Part shown: positions 32,641-41,199 of the stretch, piece after piece
How positions within the stretch are numbered: the stretch's first letter is position 1
Layout of the letters: each line of letters begins with the position of its first letter
Source of the DNA: Patiriisocius marinus
GTDB lineage: Bacteria > Bacteroidota > Bacteroidia > Flavobacteriales > Flavobacteriaceae
Length of the DNA: 64,000 nt
Assembly: GCF_008974325.1 (NCBI RefSeq)
Contig: NZ_BKCG01000001.1
Span: 62,001 to 126,000, forward strand
Direction of reading: 5' to 3'
The notes under the pieces: model-generated
What the model was told of the DNA's origin: nothing
Database searches by the model: none
What the model saw: only the letters and a program-made list of their open reading frames with translations
Translations under genes and position numbers: made by a program

Positions 32641-33334
32641 TTTTCTCAGCTTCGAATAAGGCTAGAAAATGTTTCATTAATTTTCCTTTTACTTCTTCAA
32701 GGTCTATTTCGGCTTTGCCTAATTCTACATTTAATGAAGTAACTGCTTTTCCTTTAATTCCGCAGGGAATCATATTATCAAAATAACCCAAATCTGCATT
32801 CACATTTAAAGCAAAACCGTGCATTGTTACCCAACGACTAGCGCGAACACCTAAAGCACATATTTTACGCGCAAATGGTGTTCCTACATCTAACCAAACT
32901 CCAGTTTCACCTTTAGATCGTTCAGATTTTACACCGTATTCAGCTAGCGTTAAAATTACCATTTCTTCTAAAAGACGAAGGTATTTATGGATGTCAGTAA
33001 AATAATTTTCAAGATCTAAAATAGGATATCCTACAATTTGCCCTGGACCGTGATAAGTAATATCCCCACCCCTATTTATTTTATAATAAGTAGCGCCTAT
33101 TTCAACAAGTTTAGATTCTGAAATTAATAAATTATCAAGATCTCCACTTTTACCCAAAGTATACACATGTGGATGTTCCACAAACAAAAAATAGTTAGGT
33201 GTCGCAAGGGTAGTCTCTTCCCTTCTATTTTTAATTTTAATATTTAATATTTCTTGAAACAATTCCTCTTGATACTCCCAAGTTTCCTTGTAGTCCTTTA
33301 ATCCTAGATCTTTTACTGTAAGTAATTTATTCAA
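32636..33334 (-). CDS. lipB: Octanoyl-ACP:protein octanoyltransferase
   Basis: This 232-aa cytoplasmic enzyme moves octanoate from acyl carrier protein to the lipoyl domains of 2-oxoacid dehydrogenases and GcvH, the first step of lipoate synthesis. It shows the family blocks VEHPHVYTLGKSG, the RGGDITYHGPGQIVGYPILDL signature, the catalytic Lys region RKICALGVRAS, and MIPCGIKGKAVTSL with the nucleophilic Cys (about 191). Length is typical. It is the last gene of a minus-strand operon after the lipoprotein at 33347 (12-bp gap) and the YqaE-like gene. Confidence 0.95.
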   Translation of the reverse strand: MNKLLTVKDLGLKDYKETWEYQEELFQEILNIKIKNRREETTLATPNYFLFVEHPHVYTLGKSGDLDNLLISESKLVEIGATYYKINRGGDITYHGPGQIVGYPILDLENYFTDIHKYLRLLEEMVILTLAEYGVKSERSKGETGVWLDVGTPFARKICALGVRASRWVTMHGFALNVNADLGYFDNMIPCGIKGKAVTSLNVELGKAEIDLEEVKGKLMKHFLALFEAEKI

Positions 33335-33346
33335 AATGCGAGTTCT

Positions 33347-34171
33347 TTATTCTTCGAGAACAACCTCAAAATTGCTTAATAATTTCTTGTCTTTCGTAAT
33401 CGTCTTAATATCTGTGGTAAATGTTACTGTTTTCCCATCTCCGGAAATAATAGCATTTTTATGAGAAACTGATTTGATTTTTTTAGGAAATGTATAGGTT
33501 AGAGTCATACTAGACTCCTCTAACATTTCATCAAACTGCCCCAACATTTCATCCATCATTTCCTGAGATTTCTTTTCTTCTTCAGTTTGATTCTCATCTG
33601 TATCTAATAATCTATCAAAAGTATCACCTTCCTCTATCAACAATTTAGGGTCAACTCTTCTAAAGGTATTATCAGTAAACTTATAAGTTACCTTATCAGC
33701 TTCTAACATAGAGCCAGAACTATCATTTCCAGTTTTACTTTGTCCTGTTTGTTCTTTTGCCATTGCGAACATATCATCCATTTGATAGGATACAAATTCA
33801 ATATCACTAAAATTCTTAAACGGCTTACTTACTTCCATAACAAAAATGCCAGTATCCTCATCCATATTTAAGTGCAAAGTCATGTCTTTCATTTCTAAAA
33901 GTTGCGCTTGCTTTTCTTCAGGAAGTGTCGCTATACTATCTTTAAATGCGACCATAAAGTCATTAAAATTAATCAAAGTATCCATCTTTGTTTTCTCTTT
34001 CCCTTCAGAAGGTGGGGTCATTCCGCCAGCCATTTTCATTATGGTAGAGAGGTCATAACTGTTTTTATAAGTACCGCCCATGTTTTCATTAAACACGATA
34101 CTTTCAGTTACAGTGCAGCTCGAAACAGTTAGTACAACAACCGCAATAAACAATTTAAAAAGTTGATTCAT
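33347..34171 (-). CDS. Uncharacterised acidic lipoprotein
   Basis: This 274-aa lipoprotein has a signal peptide with lipobox TVSSC (Cys 19). The mature protein is rich in Met, Asp, Glu and Lys (for example EEGDTFDRLLDTDENQTEEEKKSQEMMDEML) and has a C-terminal beta stretch SMTLTYTFPKKIKSVSHKNAIISGDGKTVTF. It resembles uncharacterised flavobacterial lipoproteins with that TLTYTFPKKI strand. Function unknown. It starts 5 bp after the YqaE-like gene and ends 12 bp before lipB, so all three are one transcript. Confidence 0.75.
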   Translation of the reverse strand: MNQLFKLFIAVVVLTVSSCTVTESIVFNENMGGTYKNSYDLSTIMKMAGGMTPPSEGKEKTKMDTLINFNDFMVAFKDSIATLPEEKQAQLLEMKDMTLHLNMDEDTGIFVMEVSKPFKNFSDIEFVSYQMDDMFAMAKEQTGQSKTGNDSSGSMLEADKVTYKFTDNTFRRVDPKLLIEEGDTFDRLLDTDENQTEEEKKSQEMMDEMLGQFDEMLEESSMTLTYTFPKKIKSVSHKNAIISGDGKTVTFTTDIKTITKDKKLLSNFEVVLEE

Positions 34172-34176
34172 CTTAA

Positions 34177-34335
34177 TTAATTTTCTGGATTATTTAATAT
34201 TATTAATGCCGCAATTACTCCAGGAATCCACCCTAAACATGTTAGTATTAACACAATTAAAATAGAACCACATCCTTTACCAATTACGGCTAGTGGTGGA
34301 AAAATGATAGCAAGAATTACTCTCCAAATACTCAT
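34177..34335 (-). CDS. YqaE/Pmp3-family small membrane protein
   Basis: This 52-aa protein has two membrane helices and the Pmp3 signature: SIWRVILAIIFPPLAV then GWIPGVIAALIIL. Members sit in the inner membrane and are linked to salt or membrane stress in other organisms. ATG 34335 is chosen; the frame extends upstream to 34401 but those 22 residues are not part of the family. A TAATTTTG promoter element (34341-34348, minus strand) sits only 5 nt before this ATG, so the mRNA probably has almost no leader. It heads the operon with the lipoprotein and lipB. Confidence 0.9.
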   Translation of the reverse strand: MSIWRVILAIIFPPLAVIGKGCGSILIVLILTCLGWIPGVIAALIILNNPEN

Positions 34336-34340
34336 AGTAG

Positions 34341-34348
34341 CAAAATTA
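34341..34348 (-). promoter_or_regulatory. -7 element of the YqaE-lipB operon
   Basis: The minus strand reads TAATTTTG, an exact TAnnTTTG match, 5 nt before ATG 34335. A transcript from it would be leaderless or nearly so. Confidence 0.5.
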
Positions 34349-34441
34349 CAATTTAATACACCTAATGAGTAGTCACTTTTTAATTTTGTTACACTTTGCA
34401 ATCTTGTATCTTAGTGCCTAATATTTTTAGTTTAGCTTTTA

Positions 34442-35494
34442 ATGAATATCAAAACTCTATTTATTGTATTAATCTCTCTCAGCTATTTTGGAGCTTTTGG
34501 GCAATATCAGTTTTCAGGAAAGGTAAATAAGGAGTATGATAACGGTACCATTTACTTATCCTTAGTAGATGATTACCGAAAAGTTTCAGGAGTTTTCCCG
34601 GAGCAAATACTCGATAAAACAAAAGCTGATTCCCTCGGAAATTTTAATTTCAGCGGAAATAAGCTAGCAAAAGACAATAAGTTATATCGAATTCATATTG
34701 ATAATTGCACTGAAGAAGAACAACAAAGCTCCCACTTTACAGGGCATTGTAATGACAGCAAAGAAATTGTGTTTATTGCAAATAACTCAACACAAATTGA
34801 ACTTCCTTTTTCTTTCGAAAATGAAATGTTTTGTCGCGTACTCTCTAAAAACGAAAGTGCAAATGCGCTTTTAAAATTAGACTCGCTTAAAAATGATATG
34901 AAATATGCTTTCGGCACCTACCGAAGTGAAGCGAATAGAAAATTGAATTCGAAAAAATGGTTCGAAAAACTGCAACAATTTGGTGCAGATATGAATGAAC
35001 CTTTAGTGGAACTATATGCATTTTCATTTTTAAGTGAGCGAAGCAGTAGTTTACATTCTTATTATTTAGAAGATATTAGGACTAATCCTTATTACGATGA
35101 TTTACTTCAGCGATTACAAACTAAATATCCTAACAGCTACTACACCTCACAATATGAAGCCGAATTGGAAGCCGATACAGTTTTCGCTTCAGCTATGAAA
35201 AAGGATGCAATACCTTGGCAGCAATCGTTATTAATAATTGTAGTTATTATATCGCTATTGATAAACCTGTATTATTTCAGAAAAAAAAGAAATAAACCTG
35301 TTCCACAAACAAAAGCTTCACTTTCTAATCAAGAAGAAAAAGTACTCGCTCTTATTTTAGACAATAAAACAAATAAAGAAATTGCTTCGTTGTTATTTGT
35401 AAGTGTTAGCACTGTTAAAACGCACATCAACAACATCTACAAAAAACTGAATGTTTCCTCTCGAGATGAGGTTAAAAAACTATATTTAAAATAA
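34442..35494 (+). CDS. Membrane-spanning LuxR-type regulator
   Basis: This 350-aa protein has a signal peptide (1-20, ending AFGQ) and a periplasmic sensor region (about 21-258). The first part of that region, FSGKVNKEYDNGTIYLSLVDDYR...KADSLGNFNFSG, resembles a DUF4369-like beta domain. One membrane helix (about 262-280) follows, then a cytoplasmic LuxR helix-turn-helix (about 290-350): LSNQEEKVLALILDNKTNKEIASLLFVSVSTVKTHINNIYKKLNV. It can therefore sense a periplasmic condition and bind DNA directly. It is divergent from the YqaE-lipB operon. A weak TATTTTTA lies upstream. Confidence 0.85.
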   Translation: MNIKTLFIVLISLSYFGAFGQYQFSGKVNKEYDNGTIYLSLVDDYRKVSGVFPEQILDKTKADSLGNFNFSGNKLAKDNKLYRIHIDNCTEEEQQSSHFTGHCNDSKEIVFIANNSTQIELPFSFENEMFCRVLSKNESANALLKLDSLKNDMKYAFGTYRSEANRKLNSKKWFEKLQQFGADMNEPLVELYAFSFLSERSSSLHSYYLEDIRTNPYYDDLLQRLQTKYPNSYYTSQYEAELEADTVFASAMKKDAIPWQQSLLIIVVIISLLINLYYFRKKRNKPVPQTKASLSNQEEKVLALILDNKTNKEIASLLFVSVSTVKTHINNIYKKLNVSSRDEVKKLYLK

Positions 35495-35594
35495 TTCCAC
35501 GGGGGTCTAGTACCTTCTTCAACCCTATATTTAATTGACTTTACTGTTTTTTACAAGAAGTTTGTTTCATTATTAATCACAAAATTAATTTAGT

Positions 35595-36011
35595 ATGAAA
35601 ACAATTAACTCAACAGTAAAAACAGGTTTAATTACCGTATTATTTTTAGCAATGTCAGTAACAGGCTTTAGCCAACTCGCTTTTGAAAAAGCACCAGTAG
35701 CAATTGCCGAAATTTCTTTAGAGACCACAACGCTCGACTATGGAGTGATCGAGAAGAATAGTGATGGGACTCGCACTATTCAATTTACAAACACTGGCGA
35801 TGCTCCATTAATTATAACAAAAGTAAAATCTAGCTGCGGTTGTACAGTACCTAGTTTTTCAAAAACACCAGTTATGGCTAATGAGAAAGGTGAAATTACA
35901 GTAAAATATGATACTAAAAGAATTGGGAAATTCTCTAAAAACATCACAATCACCTCTAATGCAACCACTCCACAACAAACTTTCAAAATAACAGGAATGG
36001 TTACGGAATAG
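35595..36011 (+). CDS. DUF1573 secreted protein
   Basis: This 138-aa protein has a signal peptide (1-25, ending GFSQ) and one immunoglobulin-like DUF1573 domain. The conserved features are LDYGVIEKNSDGTRTIQFTNTGDAPLIITKVKSSCGCT, with the paired Cys of SCGCT, then GEITVKYDTKRIGKFSKNITITSN. The family is very common in Bacteroidota, and its role in the envelope is not established. It stands alone between the LuxR-type gene and lysS. Confidence 0.9.
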   Translation: MKTINSTVKTGLITVLFLAMSVTGFSQLAFEKAPVAIAEISLETTTLDYGVIEKNSDGTRTIQFTNTGDAPLIITKVKSSCGCTVPSFSKTPVMANEKGEITVKYDTKRIGKFSKNITITSNATTPQQTFKITGMVTE

Positions 36012-36041
36012 TTTCAGGTACAACTCCTAATTTTTGGTCTT

Positions 36042-36078
36042 AAAACCTTTTTGATAATTCCTTTATCAGAAAGGTTTT
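36042..36078 (+). terminator. Terminator-like hairpin after the DUF1573 gene
   Basis: A 16-base arm (36042-36057) pairs with 36063-36078 with one mismatch and a five-base loop. Only a short T stretch follows, but its place 30 bp after the stop fits a terminator. Confidence 0.55.
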
Positions 36079-36107
36079 ATTATATGTTATAATAGCTACA
36101 AAAACCA

Positions 36108-36115
36108 TAATTTTG
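36108..36115 (+). promoter_or_regulatory. -7 element of lysS
   Basis: TAATTTTG matches TAnnTTTG exactly. Transcription would start near 36121, about 33 nt before ATG 36154. Confidence 0.55.
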
Positions 36116-36153
36116 CAAAAGCTTTTTATTAAAGATAAAACCCTTTTAAAATT

Positions 36154-37845
36154 ATGCAATTAAGCGAACTAGAAATTGTACGTAGAGAAAAATTAGCCCA
36201 ACTAAGAGCGATGGGTATCAACCCCTATCCAGCAGATTTATTTCCTGTAAATCACACAAGTAAACAGATAAAACAGGATTTTGAAGAAGGTAAAAAGGTA
36301 ATTATCGCTGGTCGATTAATGTCTCGTCGTATTCAAGGAAAAGCTTCATTTGCAGAATTACAAGACAGCACAGGAAGAATACAAGTGTACTTTAATCGCG
36401 ACGAAATTTGCGATGGAGAAGACAAAACACTTTATAATGAAGTGTATAAAAAATTATTAGATATTGGTGATTTTATTGGTATTGAAGGTGAGTTATTCAC
36501 TACGCAGGTAGGTGAAAAAACCGTAATGGTTAAAAACTTCAAGCTACTTTCTAAAGCATTAAAACCACTACCTCAACCACGTGTTGATGCAGATGGAAAA
36601 GTACACGATGCTTTTACAGATCCTGAACAACGATACAGACAACGTTATGCAGATCTTGTTGTGAATCCACAGGTGAAAGAAGTTTTTATGAAACGTACAA
36701 AATTGTTTAATGCAATGCGTACCTTCTTTAATGAACGTGAATACTTTGAAGTAGAAACTCCTATTTTACAACCTATAGCTGGTGGTGCAGCAGCACGACC
36801 ATTTATAACTCACCACAACTCACTTGACATTCCATTATATATGAGAATTGCAAATGAGCTTTACTTAAAGCGATTAATTGTTGGTGGTTTCGATGGAGTT
36901 TATGAGTTTTCTAAAAACTTTAGAAATGAAGGTATGGACCGCACGCATAATCCAGAGTTTACAGCTATGGAAATATACGTATCATACAAAGATTATAACT
37001 GGATGATGGATTTCTGTGAGCAATTATTAGAATTTTGTGCAATGGAAGTTAATGGAACGACAGAAGCTACTTTTGGCGAACACACTATAAACTTTAAAGC
37101 ACCTTATGCCCGTGTAACTATGGCAGACTCAATTAAGCATTTTACTGGTTTTGATATTACTGGTAAAAGTGAAGATGAGTTAAGAGCTGCTTGTATTGAA
37201 ATGGGAATTACCGTTGACAAAACAATGGGGAAAGGAAAATTAATTGATGAGATTTTTGGTGAGAAATGTGAAGGAAACTACATTCAACCTACTTTTATTA
37301 CAGACTACCCTAAAGAAATGAGTCCGCTTTGCAAAGAACACAGAGACAATCCTGAATTAACAGAGCGTTTTGAGTTGATGGTTTGTGGTAAAGAAATTGC
37401 AAACGCATATAGCGAATTAAATGATCCAATAGATCAACGCGAACGTTTTGAAGCACAACTTAAATTAGCTGAAAAAGGTGACGACGAAGCTACTGCCTTT
37501 ATTGATTACGACTTTTTACGTGCATTAGAATATGGTATGCCTCCTACAAGTGGAATGGGAATTGGGATGGATAGATTAATAATGTATCTAACTAACAACC
37601 CGTCTATTCAAGAAGTATTATTCTTCCCTCAAATGAGACCAGAGAAGAAAACTGTTGCAATGAGTGAAGATGAAAAAGCTGTTGTAAAAATGCTAAAAAC
37701 AAGTAATCCAATGGAACTTAATGCCCTTAAAGAAGCAAGTGGATTAAGCAATAAGAAATGGGATAAAACCATTAAAGGTTTAACTAAAAACAAGATAGCT
37801 AAGGTTGAAAAAACCGAAGAAGGATTATTTGTTTCAGTTATATAA
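36154..37845 (+). CDS. lysS: Lysyl-tRNA synthetase, class II
   Basis: This 563-aa cytoplasmic enzyme charges tRNA-Lys. Residues 55-145 form the OB-fold anticodon-binding domain (AGRLMSRRIQGKASFAELQD). The class II catalytic core has motif 2 FRNEGMDRTHNPEFT and motif 3 GMGIGMDRLIMYL, which bind ATP and lysine. After the usual end there is an extra tail of about 60 residues (KAVVKMLKTSNPMELNALKEASGLSNKKWDKTI) that looks like a winged helix, a feature I recall from Bacteroidota LysS. Monocistronic, with a clear promoter and terminator. Confidence 0.97.
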   Translation: MQLSELEIVRREKLAQLRAMGINPYPADLFPVNHTSKQIKQDFEEGKKVIIAGRLMSRRIQGKASFAELQDSTGRIQVYFNRDEICDGEDKTLYNEVYKKLLDIGDFIGIEGELFTTQVGEKTVMVKNFKLLSKALKPLPQPRVDADGKVHDAFTDPEQRYRQRYADLVVNPQVKEVFMKRTKLFNAMRTFFNEREYFEVETPILQPIAGGAAARPFITHHNSLDIPLYMRIANELYLKRLIVGGFDGVYEFSKNFRNEGMDRTHNPEFTAMEIYVSYKDYNWMMDFCEQLLEFCAMEVNGTTEATFGEHTINFKAPYARVTMADSIKHFTGFDITGKSEDELRAACIEMGITVDKTMGKGKLIDEIFGEKCEGNYIQPTFITDYPKEMSPLCKEHRDNPELTERFELMVCGKEIANAYSELNDPIDQRERFEAQLKLAEKGDDEATAFIDYDFLRALEYGMPPTSGMGIGMDRLIMYLTNNPSIQEVLFFPQMRPEKKTVAMSEDEKAVVKMLKTSNPMELNALKEASGLSNKKWDKTIKGLTKNKIAKVEKTEEGLFVSVI

Positions 37846-37848
37846 ATA

Positions 37849-37885
37849 AAAAAACGACCTTTAATTAAAAAGGTCGTTTTTTTTA
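37849..37885 (+). terminator. Terminator of lysS
   Basis: AAAACGACCTTT pairs with AAAGGTCGTTTT around a short AT loop (37851-37880) and is followed by a T run. Confidence 0.85.
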
Positions 37886-37890
37886 TATTT

Positions 37891-37916
37891 AAAGTGCACA
37901 TTAATTAGTACACTTT
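37891..37916 (-). terminator. Hairpin after the outer-membrane protein gene
   Basis: AAAGTG (37891-37896) pairs with CACTTT (37911-37916), with further partial pairing inside. It lies about 15 bp past the minus-strand stop and is a weak terminator candidate. Confidence 0.3.
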
Positions 37917-37930
37917 AGATTTTACTAAAC

Positions 37931-38425
37931 TTAAAAAGTAAGAAGGTTAATTCCTAAGTTTACTGAGTTTATATTGTTACTATCACTAGTGATTCTTGAA
38001 AAAGAGGCAACTACACCTAAACTTTCTGAAATTTTATATCCTAAAAATGGCTTATAAAAAAGTCCATTTTCTGCTGGCGAATAACCTAAACCATAAGCGA
38101 CTTCGCCACCTAAATACATTTTTTCAGATAACTTAGCACGAACCTCCATACCTACAGGAATAAACGTTACATTTTCATATACAAAAGTATTATCTCCGCT
38201 ACCTGCTTCTTTTCCGAAATAGTGATGCACAGAAGCCATAGGACCTACTTTAAAAGTTTCATTTACGTCAAATAGAAAAGAAAAAGTTGCTTCAACTGAT
38301 GCACTATAGGTTTCTGAACTATCACCTACAGGTATTCCTCCACCAACACCTACGTGTACATTTTGCGCACAAAGTGTCGATAAACTAGCTAAAGAAATTG
38401 CTAAAAAAAGTAATGTTTTTTTCAT
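37931..38425 (-). CDS. Small outer-membrane beta-barrel protein
   Basis: This 164-aa protein has a signal peptide (1-20, ending LCAQ) and alternating hydrophobic strands typical of an eight-strand OmpA/OmpX-like barrel: VHVGVGGGIPVGD at the start, VGMEVRAKLSEKMYLGGEVAYGLG, and NINSVNLGINLLTF at the end. No periplasmic domain follows. It stands alone, with an exact -7 element 27 bp upstream. Function unknown. Confidence 0.8.
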   Translation of the reverse strand: MKKTLLFLAISLASLSTLCAQNVHVGVGGGIPVGDSSETYSASVEATFSFLFDVNETFKVGPMASVHHYFGKEAGSGDNTFVYENVTFIPVGMEVRAKLSEKMYLGGEVAYGLGYSPAENGLFYKPFLGYKISESLGVVASFSRITSDSNNINSVNLGINLLTF

Positions 38426-38451
38426 AATAATATTTTTGAATTTTTGTTGTG

Positions 38452-38459
38452 CAAATTTA
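38452..38459 (-). promoter_or_regulatory. -7 element of the small barrel gene
   Basis: The minus strand reads TAAATTTG, an exact TAnnTTTG match, giving a leader of about 20 nt before ATG 38425. Confidence 0.55.
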
Positions 38460-38608
38460 ATTTTTTAGAACTTAATTCCGCATCTATTTGATAATAAAGT
38501 GTAAAGATGTTTTTTAGCTCATTTTCGCAATAAAAAAACGACCTCAAAGTAAGATCGTTTCTCCATCATCAAAACAAACATCCACATAGTTTAAGCAGAT
38601 GTTTTCTA

Positions 38609-39172
38609 TTAATCCAATCGTTCTTGTAGTACGTAATCTTTAATAGATATGTCATTTACAATTACATCATTTAATACTGCTTTATCTCCTTTTATATAAA
38701 CCAAACCATAGCAATTTTCTAAATCTGCATCACGATTTGCTTCACGAACATATACTTCAGCCTCATAAGCTTTTGACTCTTCCATATAAAAAACATTAAA
38801 AGGAAGATTAAAATGCACTGAATCATCGTAACTATTAGTTGCTGTTGTAACAATAAAATCCTGTTCGGTATCTAAGGGTGTTTTACTAGCTTTAGTCGCG
38901 ACTGCAAATCCATTTTCGTCATTTTCAATATATACATAAATAGTATCCCCATAGCTTATAGAATCATTATTTGCTGCTACAAAATTCATTTGATAATCTA
39001 GAAATATGTATTTCCCTCTTAACGGATCGGTTGGATCAATAGGACGCGTTTTAAATTTATAAGCGGTTCCTTCCGTTAAAACAGCTTCCTGTTGGTATAT
39101 CATATTTCCTGGCACAAATAATTGTGCAAGAACCATAACACCAAAAACGAGTATGATTATTATTTTATTCAT
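38609..39172 (-). CDS. GDYXXLXY-domain protein
   Basis: This 187-aa protein has an N-terminal membrane anchor (about 3-19) and a periplasmic domain. The family motif appears as RGKYIFLDYQMNF (about 54-66), here with Lys in place of the usual Asp of GDYxxLxY. Proteins with this domain are regularly encoded next to DUF2157 membrane proteins, as here: its start overlaps the end of the upstream DUF2157 gene by 8 bp. Function unknown; co-translation suggests a complex. Confidence 0.85.
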   Translation of the reverse strand: MNKIIIILVFGVMVLAQLFVPGNMIYQQEAVLTEGTAYKFKTRPIDPTDPLRGKYIFLDYQMNFVAANNDSISYGDTIYVYIENDENGFAVATKASKTPLDTEQDFIVTTATNSYDDSVHFNLPFNVFYMEESKAYEAEVYVREANRDADLENCYGLVYIKGDKAVLNDVIVNDISIKDYVLQERLD

Positions 39173-40457
39173 CTTCCTTAAGTTTTAATTGAGATTGTAA
39201 TTGAGATTGCTTGCGGTACATAAAATAATTTGCTCCAAAAAAGCCTGCACCAATTACCATAAACAGCAATCCACGAACTATAAAAGAAATATTTGTATCG
39301 AAGAAACGACAGGTTATTAATGCTGTAATGATTACTAAACCATAATTAAGAATACTGTACTTATTTCGTTTAGCACCTATTACAATTGCAATAATACCTA
39401 AAGCAATTATTAATAAATTTATTAATAAAGGAGAAAGCCCAACTAGAGTTGCATTGGATATATAAATACCCGTAAAAATTAAACCAGCAAACTGAAATAA
39501 ATTAAATTCTTTTAAAGTGCTAGCTCTAAACATATTTGCTATCAACCCAACAACTATTATTACTAACACAATAGTTATTGCGTAATCTTGCGTAGTATAA
39601 TTAGAAAAATGGAACTCATCCCATACCCAACTAAAGCTTGTAATAAGCAAAGTTATAATGGTACCAACAGAGCCTAATATTAGGTATCCATTTCCTCTTA
39701 AAGAGGCATTTTTAAAATACGACAACTTTCCAATATTATAAAAAATTGAGAATAGTAATATGTACAAGACAAAACCAAGACTGTCATTTCCCGAGATAAA
39801 ATTTCCTAATGAGATAAGTACACTTAATGGAAATAACCAATGTAAAATTACTGTTGTATTAGCCTTTGGCATCGTTTTCAACCTACCTAAATAAACTGGC
39901 AATACCGCTAAGATTAATAGGACATAATCCCATGGAATATCGCTATTGAAATACCCTAAATTACAAGCATAAATTGTTGCAAAGAGCAAATGCAGTAAAG
40001 TGACTGCATAGGATTTCATTAAGTATATTAATGGAATCGCAAGTACAATCCATGTCAATAAAAAAGATGACATTTCGCCTTTAATATTATATACTTGACT
40101 TACCAATGATATACTAGCTCCAATCCCAAAAAACAGAAATGTCGCTGCAGTTTCTTTCCAAGCTGGTTTACGGTTTTTCAATAAAGTATAGCCTACAAAC
40201 ATTTGTCCAATCACTAATGGAACAAATGCCCAAATCGTTTTTACACTTCTAGGAAAATCATCCCAGTTATGCGCAAGTATTAATATAATTCCTAAACCCA
40301 CGAGTAAGGAACCAAGCACTCCAAAAATGGCGAACAACCTATTAGGTTGCGCATCTTTTTTATGCAAATAATACTGCATTATGTTTTCTTTGACCTCTTG
40401 ATTAATGACATTAGCTGTCAATAACTCATCAAGATCGTTTGCTATTTTTGATTTCAT
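39165..40457 (-). CDS. DUF2157 multi-helix membrane protein
   Basis: This 430-aa protein has a soluble N-terminal stretch (1-40, with the DUF2157-type LDELLTANVINQEVKENIMQYY) and about 12 membrane helices, starting with LFAIFGVLGSLLVGLGIILILAHNWDDFP. This start matches DUF2157. The final residues are charged (KQSQLQSQLKLKEDE). Its stop overlaps the start of the GDYXXLXY gene, so the two are translationally coupled. A possible transport or envelope role is not established. Confidence 0.9.
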   Translation of the reverse strand: MKSKIANDLDELLTANVINQEVKENIMQYYLHKKDAQPNRLFAIFGVLGSLLVGLGIILILAHNWDDFPRSVKTIWAFVPLVIGQMFVGYTLLKNRKPAWKETAATFLFFGIGASISLVSQVYNIKGEMSSFLLTWIVLAIPLIYLMKSYAVTLLHLLFATIYACNLGYFNSDIPWDYVLLILAVLPVYLGRLKTMPKANTTVILHWLFPLSVLISLGNFISGNDSLGFVLYILLFSIFYNIGKLSYFKNASLRGNGYLILGSVGTIITLLITSFSWVWDEFHFSNYTTQDYAITIVLVIIVVGLIANMFRASTLKEFNLFQFAGLIFTGIYISNATLVGLSPLLINLLIIALGIIAIVIGAKRNKYSILNYGLVIITALITCRFFDTNISFIVRGLLFMVIGAGFFGANYFMYRKQSQLQSQLKLKEDE

Positions 40458-40543
40458 AGTTTCTACATATTGGTCACAAAATACCCATTAATTAATTTGT
40501 GGATTGCGCACCCACTAGAAAGTAAGCACGCAACCTCTTAAAA

Positions 40544-41035
40544 TTATTCTTTTTCTTCTAAAAACCTCACATCACGAGTGTTCTTTTGTACTGCAACTGC
40601 TGCAAAAAGTGCTAAAGTAAATGACATCCCATAAAACCCTTTTTCACTCAATTCAATATCTGCATTCCATAATCCTATTACTAAAAGTGCAATAGAGGCT
40701 ATGGTTGTAAACCAACTTATACCATAATACATATCAGTCACTGGTATTCCTTCCACTCGATCTCGAACACTTTTTTGAACTGAGACTACTGAAAATAATC
40801 CAAATAACAATATTGTAAAATAATATCCTTTCTCATTTAGTTCCATCCCCACATTCCATAATCCTATACAATAGGAGACCATCCCAATTAGTAGTGCCGA
40901 CCACGAGGCACCAATAAAAGCTGGACTAGGTTTACAACTAAAATTCCTTTTAACTTTTTTAGATTTCTTTTGGCTTATACTATCAATTAAAGGTGCATTT
41001 ACCGGTTTCTTTTCATTAAATGTTTGCGTTTCCAT
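40544..41035 (-). CDS. YiaA/YiaB-type inner-membrane protein
   Basis: This 163-aa protein has two copies of the YiaAB two-helix unit. Copy 1 is AFIGASWSALLIGMVSYCIGLWNVGMELNEKGYY (from about 39) and copy 2 is GISWFTTIASIALLVIGLWNADIELSEKGFY (from about 106). Each is followed by a V-VQK(S/N)xRD turn. The family is widespread but has no known role. The N-terminal ~38 residues are cytoplasmic and basic. It is probably monocistronic; a near-consensus promoter (CATCTTTG on the minus strand, about 41076-41083) lies upstream. Confidence 0.9.
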   Translation of the reverse strand: METQTFNEKKPVNAPLIDSISQKKSKKVKRNFSCKPSPAFIGASWSALLIGMVSYCIGLWNVGMELNEKGYYFTILLFGLFSVVSVQKSVRDRVEGIPVTDMYYGISWFTTIASIALLVIGLWNADIELSEKGFYGMSFTLALFAAVAVQKNTRDVRFLEEKE

Positions 41036-41199
41036 AATGTTTATATTTTGATGATTATTAAATTATGATGACACAAAGATGTGGTGATTTAGGCATAGCC
41101 GAAATACTAATTTTTAAAATTACTTACGATTTAATAATACTAAAAATCACATTAAAACTTATATTTACTGCCATTTAACACAATAATACTTACGATTAA